Positions 7,715-16,762 of a stretch of 64,000 nt of DNA are shown here, in pieces (positions within the stretch are counted from its first letter, which is position 1; the number at the start of each line of letters is the position of its first letter). The position numbers were made by a program, and so were the translations under genes. Below the pieces are notes generated by a model. That model did no database searches and had not been told where the DNA came from. It saw only the letters and a list, made by a program, of their open reading frames with translations. Origin of the DNA: G965213525 sp965213525 (lineage in GTDB: Bacteria > Actinomycetota > Acidimicrobiia > Acidimicrobiales > Poriferisodalaceae); assembly GCA_965213525.1 (NCBI GenBank), contig OZ243889.1, positions 558,001 to 622,000 of the forward strand, in the 5' to 3' direction.

Positions 7715-10700
7715 TCAGGTCGACAGCGCCGCGATGGCGCGCTGCACCCGCACCTCGCTGACCTTGGCGGGTCCGCGCAGCTCTTGGGCGAACAATGCGA
7801 GACGCAGCTCGTCGATCTGACGCCAGAGCGCCTCGACTTCGGCAGCACGGGCCGGCCCGAGGCCCTCGGCGGCCGCTCGCAGGGAGGTCTCCAGGTCGGC
7901 GAGGACGAGGGTGCGGCGGCGGTCGCGCTCGATGTCGTCGGCCAGTCGGTCCAGGCGCAGCGCGGCGCCACGAGCCGACCGGTCGACCAGATCGAGGCCG
8001 TCCGCCCCGGCCGCAGCGACGAAGCCGGGGCGCACCAGCCGGTCGAGGTGGGTCCTCAGATCGGCCACCGACACGGCCAGGGCCGGCGCCACCAGCGGTT
8101 CCAGACGGCTGCGCACCTCGCCGACGGTGGCCACGATCGACGCCACCCGGCCGGCGACCTCGCCACCGACGACCACCAGGTCACCCGACACCGCCCGTCG
8201 CAGCCGTTCGAAGCCCTCCGCGGTCCAGGCCGGACCGCCGTGGCGGGCGATGAGGGCGTCGAGCGTGCAGGCCACGATGTCGTCGAGCAGATCGGTGAGG
8301 CGACCGGGGGAGTGGGCGGCGAGCGCCAGCTGGGTGTCGCGGCCCGCGGTGTCGGCGACGACGCGCCGGGGGTTGGCCAACGAGCACCACACCAGGCGGC
8401 GCGTGCCCCTTCGCATCGCGCGGTCCTGCGCGTCGGCAGACCCGAGCACCCGCACCGCGACGCTGGTGCCGGCGTCGATGAGCGCAGGGTGTCCGCTCAG
8501 CACCCGGCCGTCGCGCTCGACGTCGACCCGGCGAGGCAGGTCGCCCAGGTCCCAGGCGGTGAGGCCGTCGCGCTCCAGGCCGGCGGTCTCGGCTGCGACC
8601 AGGGACCGCACCGTCGGAGCCAACCGGTGGCGCAGCTCGGTCAGGTCGGTGCCGGTCGCCCGGACGGTGCCGTCGGCGTCGGCGACGCGGAACGTCGGCC
8701 GCAGGTGCCGGGGCAGGCGAACCGGGTCGAAGTCACCGGCGGTGACGCGCACGCCGGTGCGGCGGCGCAGCTCGGCGGCGAGGACCTCGGCGATCGGGCC
8801 GTCCTCGGGGCCGATGTCATCGATGAGCTCGGCGGCGCGGTCGGGGATCGGTACCAGGGGGCGTCGCAGCGCCTTGGGCAGAGTGCGCAGCAGCTCGGTG
8901 ACGAGCTCGAGGCGCAGACCGGGCACCTGCCAGTCCAAGAGATCGGGTTCGATCCGGCCGATCAGGGTGGTGGGCACGTGCACGGTGACGCCGTCGTCGG
9001 GGGCGGTCGGGTCGAACAGGTACTCGAGGGCGAGCTGCTCGCCGCCACCGGGCCAGGTGTCGGGGAACGCCTCGGCGTCGACCGCCGCTGCGGGTCCGAG
9101 CAGATCCTCGACGGTGGCCACCAGCACGTCCGGGTCGTCCTGGCACAACCGGCGCCACCAGCGGTCGAAGTGCCCGCCGGAGGTGACGTCGTCGCCCACT
9201 CGGGCGTCGTAGAAGGCCGTCAGATCGTCGTCGTCAACCAGTGCCTGACGGTGGCGGGCCCGCTGTTGGAGGGCCCGGGCCTCTTCGAGGGTGGCCCGGT
9301 TCTCCGCTAGCACCCCGAGGCGCACGGGGCCGTCCCCCTCCACCAGGGCGTGGCGGACGAACATCTCACGGGCTACGGCCCGGTCGACCCGGGCGTAGGC
9401 GACCCGGCGGCCGGCCACGATCGGCAGACCGAACAACGTCACCCGCTCGTCGGTGACCGCCCGGCCGGCCCGGGCGTCCCAGCGTGGGTCGCTGTAGCTG
9501 CGACGTAGCAGGTGCCCGCCGAGGTCCTCGACCCACGCCGGGACGATGGGGGCGACGATCCGGGCGAACAGCTGGCTCGTCTCGACGAGCTCGGCGGCCA
9601 TCACCCACTCGGGCGCCGATCGGCCGATCGCTGACCCGGGGGCGACGACGAAGCGGGCGTCCCGCGCCCCCCGGTAGGCGCGGAGGCCGCGACGGGGGTC
9701 GCGCTGGCCGATCTGGGAGAGCAGGCCGGCCAGCACGCTGCGGTGCAACGCCTCGGGGTCATCGGGTGCCGAGCTCACCTCGATGCCGAGGTCGGCGACG
9801 GCCCGTCGGAGCTGGCGGTCCAGGTCGTGCCATTCCCGGATGCGCAGGAAGTGCAGGTGCTCGTCCCGGCACAGACGCCGGAAGGCGTTGCCCGATCGCT
9901 GCTGGCGGGCCTCTCGCAGGTAGCGCCACAGCTCGACGATGGCCAGCACGTCAGAGCCATCGGCATCGAAGCGGGCGTGCAGCTCGTCGGCGCGCTGGCG
10001 ATGCTCGGCGGGGCGTTCCCGGGGATCTTGGATCGTGAGGAAGGCGGCGACGATGATCGCCTGGCGGACGCACCCGTAGCGTTCGCCCTCCAACACCATC
10101 CGACCGAGGCGAGGATCGACGGGCAGGCGGGCCAGGCGTCGCCCCAGCGGGGTGAGGCGGCGGTCGGGGTCGGCGGTGGCCGGATCGAAGGCGCCGAGCT
10201 CCTCCAGCAGGCGCACCCCGTCGGTCACGTCGCGGCGGTCCGGTGGTTCGACGAAGCCGAAGTCCTCGACCGAGCCGAGCCCGGCGGCAGCCATGCGCAA
10301 CAGCACCGAGGCGAGGTCGGTGCGCAAGATCTCGGGCTCGGTGAACGCCGGGCGCGACGCCAGATCGTCCTCGTCGTAGAGGCGCACGCAGATGCCGGGC
10401 CCGACCCGTCCGCAGCGCCCGGCCCGCTGGTCGGCCGAGGCGACCGAGATCGGTTCGATCGGCAGGCGCTGCACCTTGAGGCGCCGGCTGTAGCGGGAGA
10501 TGCGAGCGGTGCCGGTGTCGACCACCGAGCGCACCCCGGGGACGGTGATCGAGGTCTCGGCGACGTTGGTGGCCACCACGATGCGCCGACCCCGGTGAGG
10601 GGCGAACACCCGGTGCTGCTCGGCTGCGGTCAGCCGGGCGTAGAGGGGCAGCACCTCGGTGTCGGGCCAGCGGCGCTCGACGAGGGCATCGGCGGCGTCG

Positions 10701-11497
10701 TGGATCTCACGCTGACCGCTGCAGAAGACCAGCACGTCACCTGGCCCCTCGCCGATCAGCTCGCCGACGGCGTCGACGATCGCTTCGGTCTGGTCACGCC
10801 CGTCGCCGGGTTCGTGACCGTAGGGTCGGTAGCGCAGCTCCACGGGATGGGTGCGCCCGGTCACCTCGACGACCGGGGCACCGAAGTGGTCGGCGAAGCG
10901 CTCGGTGTCGATCGTCGCCGAGGTGATGACGAGCCGCAGGTCGGATCGGCGGGGCAGCAGGCCGTGCAGGTAGCCGAGCAGGAAGTCGATGTTGAGGCTG
11001 CGCTCGTGGGCCTCGTCGACGATGATCGTGTCGTAGCGGTCGAGGCGACGGTCCCGGGTGATCTCGTTCAACAGGATGCCATCGGTCATCACCTTGACCC
11101 GGGTGGCCTCGCTGACCACGTCGGTGAAGCGCACGGCGTAGCCGATCGTCGCACCGAGCTGCTCGCCCATCTCGTCGGCGATGCGCTCGGCGACCGAGCG
11201 GGCGGCCAGCCGGCGAGGCTGGGTGTGGCCGATGCGACGACCGTTCGCGCCCCGGCCGAGCTCGAGGCAGAGCTTGGGCAGCTGGGTGCTCTTGCCCGAC
11301 CCGGTCTCGCCGGCCACGACCACCACCTGGTGCTCGGCCAGCGTCTCGAGCAGCTCGGGCCGGCGGGCGACCACGGGCAGCTCGGACGGGTAGCGCAACC
11401 GGGCAGGGTCGAAGGTTTCGGCTCCCGGCTCGTCGTCCCTGCGCCCCGCAGGCCCCGGGCCGGGTCGATCCTGGGGGGGCGAGGGGCGGGTGGTCAC
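7715..11497 (-). CDS. hrpA: ATP-dependent RNA helicase HrpA (DEAH box)
   Basis: A DEAH-box RNA helicase that unwinds RNA duplexes and, in Escherichia coli, rescues stalled ribosomes. The 1260-residue product has Walker A GETGSGKST (about residues 63-71), the DEAH box (IIVDEAHERS), motif III SAT and motif VI QRAGRCGR in order, then the HA2/OB-fold and the long DUF3418-type C-terminal region that marks HrpA. Length agrees with the family (about 1300). GTG 11497 is chosen because the open frame further upstream overlaps the promoter region of the divergent pyruvate kinase, 83 bases away. Confidence 0.93.
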   Translation of the reverse strand: MTTRPSPPQDRPGPGPAGRRDDEPGAETFDPARLRYPSELPVVARRPELLETLAEHQVVVVAGETGSGKSTQLPKLCLELGRGANGRRIGHTQPRRLAARSVAERIADEMGEQLGATIGYAVRFTDVVSEATRVKVMTDGILLNEITRDRRLDRYDTIIVDEAHERSLNIDFLLGYLHGLLPRRSDLRLVITSATIDTERFADHFGAPVVEVTGRTHPVELRYRPYGHEPGDGRDQTEAIVDAVGELIGEGPGDVLVFCSGQREIHDAADALVERRWPDTEVLPLYARLTAAEQHRVFAPHRGRRIVVATNVAETSITVPGVRSVVDTGTARISRYSRRLKVQRLPIEPISVASADQRAGRCGRVGPGICVRLYDEDDLASRPAFTEPEILRTDLASVLLRMAAAGLGSVEDFGFVEPPDRRDVTDGVRLLEELGAFDPATADPDRRLTPLGRRLARLPVDPRLGRMVLEGERYGCVRQAIIVAAFLTIQDPRERPAEHRQRADELHARFDADGSDVLAIVELWRYLREARQQRSGNAFRRLCRDEHLHFLRIREWHDLDRQLRRAVADLGIEVSSAPDDPEALHRSVLAGLLSQIGQRDPRRGLRAYRGARDARFVVAPGSAIGRSAPEWVMAAELVETSQLFARIVAPIVPAWVEDLGGHLLRRSYSDPRWDARAGRAVTDERVTLFGLPIVAGRRVAYARVDRAVAREMFVRHALVEGDGPVRLGVLAENRATLEEARALQQRARHRQALVDDDDLTAFYDARVGDDVTSGGHFDRWWRRLCQDDPDVLVATVEDLLGPAAAVDAEAFPDTWPGGGEQLALEYLFDPTAPDDGVTVHVPTTLIGRIEPDLLDWQVPGLRLELVTELLRTLPKALRRPLVPIPDRAAELIDDIGPEDGPIAEVLAAELRRRTGVRVTAGDFDPVRLPRHLRPTFRVADADGTVRATGTDLTELRHRLAPTVRSLVAAETAGLERDGLTAWDLGDLPRRVDVERDGRVLSGHPALIDAGTSVAVRVLGSADAQDRAMRRGTRRLVWCSLANPRRVVADTAGRDTQLALAAHSPGRLTDLLDDIVACTLDALIARHGGPAWTAEGFERLRRAVSGDLVVVGGEVAGRVASIVATVGEVRSRLEPLVAPALAVSVADLRTHLDRLVRPGFVAAAGADGLDLVDRSARGAALRLDRLADDIERDRRRTLVLADLETSLRAAAEGLGPARAAEVEALWRQIDELRLALFAQELRGPAKVSEVRVQRAIAALST

Positions 11498-11580
11498 GGG
11501 GTCGTTCAGGGTTCGCAGGGCCCATCTGCGCCGAACGGCGACGGGCCAGCGCCGCCGGGCGCACGGATACGGTACCGGCC

Positions 11581-13059
11581 GTGCACGGCGCCGGGACCCG
11601 GTCGCGACGGGCCAAGATTCGTGGCGACCATCGGGCCGGCAAGCGATTCGCCCGAGGTGATCGACGGCCTCGTGCGCGCCGGGATGGACGTCGCCCGGGT
11701 CAACACTTCCTACGGCGATGCCGACGAGCACCGTCAGATCATCGAGGCGGTCGGTGCTGCCGCCCGGGCGGCCGGCAGGCCGGTGGCGGTCCTCGTCGAT
11801 CTCCAGGGCCCCAAGATCCGCCTGGGCCGGCTCGACGGCGACGTGGCTCTGCGGGCCGGCGACGGGGTGCGGGTGCTCGACGGCGGGTCATCCGGCGGTG
11901 GGGTCCTCGACGGCGCAGAGGACTCGGCCGCAACGTCGGACCCCAGCGGGTTCGAGGGTCCGGGGGAGGGCGTGGTGGTGCTGCCGAGCACCTTCGTCGG
12001 GCTGAGCGCCGACCTCGAGACCGGGCACCGGATCATGATCGCCGACGGCTTGGTGACCCTGGTGGTGCAAGAGGTCGGCGACGGCTGGGTCGACGCCGTG
12101 GTCACCCGTCCGGGGACGGTGCGCACCGGTCGGGGCGTCAACCTCCCCGACACCGCGGTGTCGGCCCCGTGCTCGGCGAGCGCGACGAGGCCGTCCTCGC
12201 CGCTGCGCTGCGGGCGGGGGCCGATCTGGTGGCGTTGTCGTTCGTGCGCTCTGCCCACGACGCAGCGGTGGTGCGACGCGCCATGCGGGCAGCGATCGGA
12301 ACCACCGTGCCCCTGGTCGCCAAGATCGAGCGGGCGATCGCCCTTGACCACCTCGACGGCATCGTCGCCGCCTTCGACGGGGCGATGATCGCCCGGGGCG
12401 ACCTCGGCGTCGAGATCGACCTCGCCGACGTTCCGGCCGCCCAGAAGCGGATCATCGCCACGGCCCGGAGGGCGGCGACGCCGGTGATCGTGGCCACCGA
12501 GATGCTCGAATCGATGATCGGGGCGCCCCGTCCGACGCGGGCTGAGGCGTCTGATGTCGTCAACGCCATCCTCGATGGGGCCTCGGCGGTGATGCTCTCG
12601 GGTGAGACCTCGATCGGCGTGCATCCGATCGAGGCGACCTTGACGATGGCTCACCTCGTCGTCACCGCCGAGGCCATCGGCTCGGCGGCGCCAGTGCACT
12701 GGGAGCCCGCCGACGCCGACGACGCGCTGGTGCGCGCTGCGGTCGAGCTCGCCGCCCGGACACCGGGCGCGGTCATCGGCGTCATCACCCGCACCGGCAG
12801 CACGGCCCGCCGGGTGGCGTCGCTGCGGCCGGCGAACCGGGTGGTGGTGCTGTGCGCACACGGCTCCCACGAGGCGTGGTCGCTCTTGTGGGGAGTCGAG
12901 TCCAGCGGCGTCGACCTCGGTGAGGACCGCTCGCCCGAGACGGTGCGCACGACCCTCGCCTCGGTGTTCGACATCGCCAATGACGTGCCGATCGTGGCGA
13001 TCTCGGGTCACACCCCGGGACGTTCGGAGGTGATCTACCGCCTCGACCCCAGGTCCTGA
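11581..13059 (+). pseudogene. pyk: pyruvate kinase, frame broken by two compensating indels
   Basis: Pyruvate kinase makes ATP and pyruvate from phosphoenolpyruvate in glycolysis. The frame from GTG 11581 begins SRRAKI, then the conserved text continues in another frame as VATIGPASDSPEVIDGL, as if base 11620 (C) were extra. That second frame holds LVDLQGPKIRLG and RGVNLPDTAVSAP. At the C-run 12165-12168 one base appears to be missing, after which the first frame resumes with VLGERD, LVALSFVRS, MIARGDLGVEI and the signature ATEMLESMIGAP, ending at 13059. Without correction, about 182 internal residues are nonsense although no stop appears. Either both indels are assembly errors or the gene is dead. 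A 25-residue Gly/Ser-rich insertion lies in the B domain. Confidence 0.88.
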
Positions 13060-13073
13060 CGCCGGTCCGGCCG

Positions 13074-15389
13074 CTACGGCTGGACGGTGGCGAGGGGGGC
13101 GAGGTCCGCGATGGCGTTGGCGCGCAGCAGCGCTGGCTGTGACGGGTCGCCGTACTGGTAGCTCAGCGTCCACAGCTCGTCACCGCCGACGACGAGGCTG
13201 CGCACGATGGAGCGGGCCGCTTCCTCGGGCCAGCACGCCACGATGCGCTCATCGGGGGCCAAGGTGAGTCCTACGCGCTCGGCTTCCTCGCCGAGCCACG
13301 GGTCGTCATCACAGGAGAAGCGGCTCACCGAGACGTCCTCGCCCTGTCCGCAGATGAACGCTTGCCCCCCGTCGGTGACCATGTACTGCAGCTCGGAGTT
13401 GACGGTCGCGGGATCCTCGGCGCCCACGTCGGCCGGTCCGAGCTCGTCGCAGGTGATCTGCTCGGCAGCGGCGTCGAGGTGGTCGATGCGGCCGACCTCG
13501 GTGATCGAGCCCGGCTCCACCCGCAACACCACGGCCCCCGCCCAGCCCTCGTTCCACAGCTGCAACGGCACGACGGCGAGGCGCTCGGGCTCCCACCACA
13601 GGAAGGCCCGGTGCTCGAAGCCGACCTCGTTCCACCCGTCAGGAGCGTCCCAGGTGGCCTCCTCGACCGGGTTCGCCGGGTCGGTCACGTCATACAGCGA
13701 CACCTTGGCACCGGTGACCATCCCGGTCTGTTCGTCGGCGGTCGAGCCGACGCCGATGACCCGGCCCTCGCCGATCGGGTGCAGGTAGCTGGAGAACCCT
13801 GGGATCTTCAGCTCGCCGACCACCCTGGGGGCAGCCGGATCCGACAGGTCGACGGTGTAGAACGGATCGACCTGGCGGAACGTGACGACGTAGGCGGTGT
13901 CGCCGACGAAGCGCACCGACTGCACCGCCTCGCCGTTGCCGAGGTCACCGACGCTGGCCAACTCGACGAGGCGACCCTCGGCTTGTCGCATGGTGCGCAC
14001 GAACGACTCGCTCGTCTCGTCCCACGGGTCACCCGAGGTGGTCACGACCCGCAGCACGCCCTCGTGCTCTGACATCGAGAACAGGTCGCGCACGACCCCT
14101 GGCACCTCGCCCGAGGCGGTGTAGGTCGCATCGGTGCCGGAGAGCTCGAAGCGGTGGATGTCGGTGGCCCGCTCGTCCCAGGCCTCCTCGGCCGCATCGC
14201 CCTCGATGGGCCGTGGCCCGGACTCGGGCCAGGAGGTGGTGGCCACGTACATCGAGGTCGGGAACGCCGAGACGATGTCACCGGGGGCCAGCACCGAGGT
14301 GGTCGACGGCGTCAGGTCACCAGCGACGGGCAGCGAGACGACCGACAGCACCCCGAAGCCGGCGAAACTGGCCGGGGCGTGCACCCGGTCACAGGGGGTC
14401 AGCAACCCCTCGCCGACGACGGCGCCGCCTGCGTCGCGCCGGGTGTAGCCGGGCAACCAGTCGTCGAGCTCGGAGCTGGCGATGACCGCCTGGTTGGCCT
14501 CCATGGCGGCCTGCTCGGCGTTGGCGCTCGAGGGTTGCAAGAACGGCAGCTCACCGCCGGGGGCCGATCGCACGACGATGCGGGCCGTGCCGTCGACGGC
14601 CCGGGCGCTGACGTAGTCGCCCTCGACCTCGAGCGTCCCCGACACGATGGGGGACGGCCCGGCCAGACTGATGCGCTCGATGCGGGTGGTCGGTCGGAAC
14701 GAGCCCGGCCGGGCGATGTCGCTGGCACTCGACACGTCGGAGCTGGCTGCCAGCGTCTCGCCGTCGGTGCGGGTCACCACGATGACGTCGTCGCCGTCGA
14801 GCAGCAGCTCGGGTGACCAGCCATCGGCCACGTCGACCCGGCCGGTCACGGCCCGAGCGGCCACGTCGATGACGACGAGCTCACCGCCCGAGACCACCAG
14901 GATGCGCTCGCCGTCGGTCTTGACGACGTCGGGCTCGTCGACGCCGAGCTCGGCGAGGTTGGTGCCCGAGAAGTCGACGCCCTCGACCGGCTCGCGTCTG
15001 GCCGCATCGGCCCCCGCCGCAGCGGCCCCGGCCGAGTCGTCAGCGGACGTGGCCAACGCCTCGGTCTCCACCTCGACGTCGAAGTCGCCCTCCTCGGCGA
15101 CGAGGAACGGGTCCTGCCACGGCGAGCCGTCCAGGCCGTAGGGCCCGACCCGTTCGGCACCCTCGGTGCGAAGGTGGTCGAGCAGCGCATCACAGGCGTC
15201 GAAGGTCGACAGAGCGATCAGCTCGAGACCCTCATCGCTCAGATCGACGGTGGCGGGTGGCGCGCCAGAGGCCGGGGGAGCGTCAGAGCCCGATGAGGTG
15301 GCGGCCCGTTCGGCGCTCCCGCCCCCTGTTCCCGAACAGGCCGACAAGACCAACAACGCTGCGGCCGCGGCCGCTGTCGTGCAACGCAT
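13074..15389 (-). CDS. lipoprotein with beta-propeller domain (Beta_propel family)
   Basis: A 771-residue exported protein. The signal peptide ends in lipobox LSAC. A Ser/Ala-rich linker follows, then the family hallmark ELGVDEPDVVKTDGERI and repeated four-stranded blades (ILVVSGGELVVIDVA, AYVVTFRQVDPFYTVDLSDP, GRVIGVGSTADEQTG, ADEQTGMVTGAKVSLYDVTD). This matches secreted beta-propeller proteins of unknown function found in archaea and bacteria. The start ATG 15389 has a GGAGG site 9 bases upstream. A longer open frame continues upstream through the intergenic region and the peroxiredoxin but is a shadow there. Cysteines near the C-terminus (ITCDELG, FICGQG, SRFSCDDD) could form disulfides. 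Confidence 0.85.
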   Translation of the reverse strand: MRCTTAAAAAALLVLSACSGTGGGSAERAATSSGSDAPPASGAPPATVDLSDEGLELIALSTFDACDALLDHLRTEGAERVGPYGLDGSPWQDPFLVAEEGDFDVEVETEALATSADDSAGAAAAGADAARREPVEGVDFSGTNLAELGVDEPDVVKTDGERILVVSGGELVVIDVAARAVTGRVDVADGWSPELLLDGDDVIVVTRTDGETLAASSDVSSASDIARPGSFRPTTRIERISLAGPSPIVSGTLEVEGDYVSARAVDGTARIVVRSAPGGELPFLQPSSANAEQAAMEANQAVIASSELDDWLPGYTRRDAGGAVVGEGLLTPCDRVHAPASFAGFGVLSVVSLPVAGDLTPSTTSVLAPGDIVSAFPTSMYVATTSWPESGPRPIEGDAAEEAWDERATDIHRFELSGTDATYTASGEVPGVVRDLFSMSEHEGVLRVVTTSGDPWDETSESFVRTMRQAEGRLVELASVGDLGNGEAVQSVRFVGDTAYVVTFRQVDPFYTVDLSDPAAPRVVGELKIPGFSSYLHPIGEGRVIGVGSTADEQTGMVTGAKVSLYDVTDPANPVEEATWDAPDGWNEVGFEHRAFLWWEPERLAVVPLQLWNEGWAGAVVLRVEPGSITEVGRIDHLDAAAEQITCDELGPADVGAEDPATVNSELQYMVTDGGQAFICGQGEDVSVSRFSCDDDPWLGEEAERVGLTLAPDERIVACWPEEAARSIVRSLVVGGDELWTLSYQYGDPSQPALLRANAIADLAPLATVQP

Positions 15390-15544
15390 GTCGCATGCCT
15401 CCCTCGTGGTGCACGTCGTCTGACGACGCCGACCACCCCGGAGGTTCCCGAAGGTCTCCGGGGGAGCGACAGCGCAGACGCGACGACGTGCGCGCAACCC
15501 CGGCCCGAGCGTCGGCGCGGTGCCGAGCGAACGCCCGAGGGCGC

Positions 15545-16024
15545 CTAGAGGGCGGCGAGCACCGAGTCGACAGAGCTCTTGTCGAGGCCCGGACCCTCCT
15601 CGACGCCGAGCCAGCTGACCTTGCCGCCGTCGAGGACCATGGCGTAGCGCTGGGAACGGGTGCCGAGACCGAAGCCGCTGCCGTCCATCGTGAGGCCGAC
15701 CGCTGTGGCGAAGTCGCCGTTGCCGTCGGCGAGCATCTCGACGTCGTCGCCCCCAGCGGCCTGCCCCCAGGCGCCCATGACGAACGGGTCGTTGACCGAG
15801 ATGCAGGCGATCTTGTCGACGCCCTTGGCCTTGAGGTCGTCGGCCCGGGTGACGAACCCGGGCAGGTGCTGCTCCGAGCACGTCGGCGTGAACGCCCCCG
15901 GCACGGCGAACAGCACGACCTTGCCGCTGCCCAGCACCTCTGTGGTCTGGGCGGGGGCGGGCCCGTCGGCGCCCACCGTCATGATCTTCACGTCGGGGAC
16001 GGTGTCGCCCACGCTGATGGCCAT
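15545..16024 (-). CDS. peroxiredoxin, Prx5 type
   Basis: Reduces peroxides using a peroxidatic cysteine. The 159-residue product contains VPGAFTPTCSEQHLPGF with Cys49 as the peroxidatic residue and the surrounding Thr that completes the PXXXT/SXXC motif. The Prx5-type features VNDPFVMGAWGQ, ADGNGDFATAVGL and RSQRYAMVLDGG follow in order. A second cysteine (IACISVND) is near residue 73. The probable reductant is a thioredoxin or glutaredoxin-like protein, but none is encoded nearby. It has no signal peptide and is cytoplasmic. Confidence 0.93.
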   Translation of the reverse strand: MAISVGDTVPDVKIMTVGADGPAPAQTTEVLGSGKVVLFAVPGAFTPTCSEQHLPGFVTRADDLKAKGVDKIACISVNDPFVMGAWGQAAGGDDVEMLADGNGDFATAVGLTMDGSGFGLGTRSQRYAMVLDGGKVSWLGVEEGPGLDKSSVDSVLAAL

Positions 16025-16130
16025 CTGTCGGTCCTCCTCGCGCAGCCTGTGCGCCTCGTCGGGCCGACCCTAGCGGCGCGCCCGGCCCGCCCACGGCGGG
16101 TGCTGGGTGGGGAGGGGCGGTGTGGTGGGG

Positions 16131-16568
16131 CTAGTCGTCGGCCGCCTCGACGTCGACGTCGACGTCGACCTCGTCGATGGGAGCGGGCGGCTCCTCCCAG
16201 GGGCGGACGTGGCGCAACCGCAGGGTCGTGATGCCATCGCCGACGGCACGCAAGCGCAGGTATCGACGTCCGCCGTCGCCGACCGCGTCGGTCTCAGACG
16301 CCTCGTACTCGTCGAGCACCAAGCGGAGGACCGTCGGGTCGGGCTCGGCTGCGAGCTCCCAGCGGAACCCGCTGGAGAGGTTCTCGCGCAGCACCACGAC
16401 GAACTCGTCGCCGACCTCGGCCTCGACCCGCTCGCTCGGGTCGGTGACGACCTGCGCGTCCGCGGTGGGATCGAGCTCGTCGGTCTCGTCATCGCCACAC
16501 GCCACCAGGGCCAGGGCGAGTACGACGGCGGTAAGCGAGGCGGCGGTACAGCGGACGAGGACGTTCAC
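16131..16568 (-). CDS. lipoprotein of the chagasin-like cysteine protease inhibitor family (I42)
   Basis: A 145-residue exported lipoprotein: hydrophobic leader then lipobox LVACGDD. The mature part follows the chagasin pattern: GDEFVVVLRENLSSGFRWEL resembles the first loop (NPTTGYxW), and GITTLRLRHVRPWEEP resembles the third loop strand (RPW). Chagasin-fold proteins block papain-type cysteine proteases; bacterial members are often periplasmic or surface lipoproteins of unproven target. No papain-like protease is encoded in the window. The C-terminus is a short Asp/Val repeat (DVDVDVDVEAADD). GTG 16568 starts directly before the leader. Confidence 0.75.
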   Translation of the reverse strand: MNVLVRCTAASLTAVVLALALVACGDDETDELDPTADAQVVTDPSERVEAEVGDEFVVVLRENLSSGFRWELAAEPDPTVLRLVLDEYEASETDAVGDGGRRYLRLRAVGDGITTLRLRHVRPWEEPPAPIDEVDVDVDVEAADD

Positions 16569-16762
16569 GGGCGGTCCTTCCGAGGCGCTGCCGATCGGGC
16601 CGGCCAGTCCTACCACGGGTCCGCGCCTCGGGCCGGACGCCCATCGGTCTGCCGATGCACGATCTGGCGTTCGACCGCTGCTCGTCCGGCATGCGGCGCC
16701 AGGGCGCACCCGGCGGGAGGTAGCCGAGCGACCGTGGTGCAGACGCTGTGGCGTCGGTGGGC

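Noticed and set aside
7667..9310. Long plus-strand open frame of about 547 codons opposite hrpA
   Set aside because: It mirrors the codon bias of HrpA; its translation is Gly/Arg/Gln-rich without any motif, and the opposite frame has complete helicase motifs.
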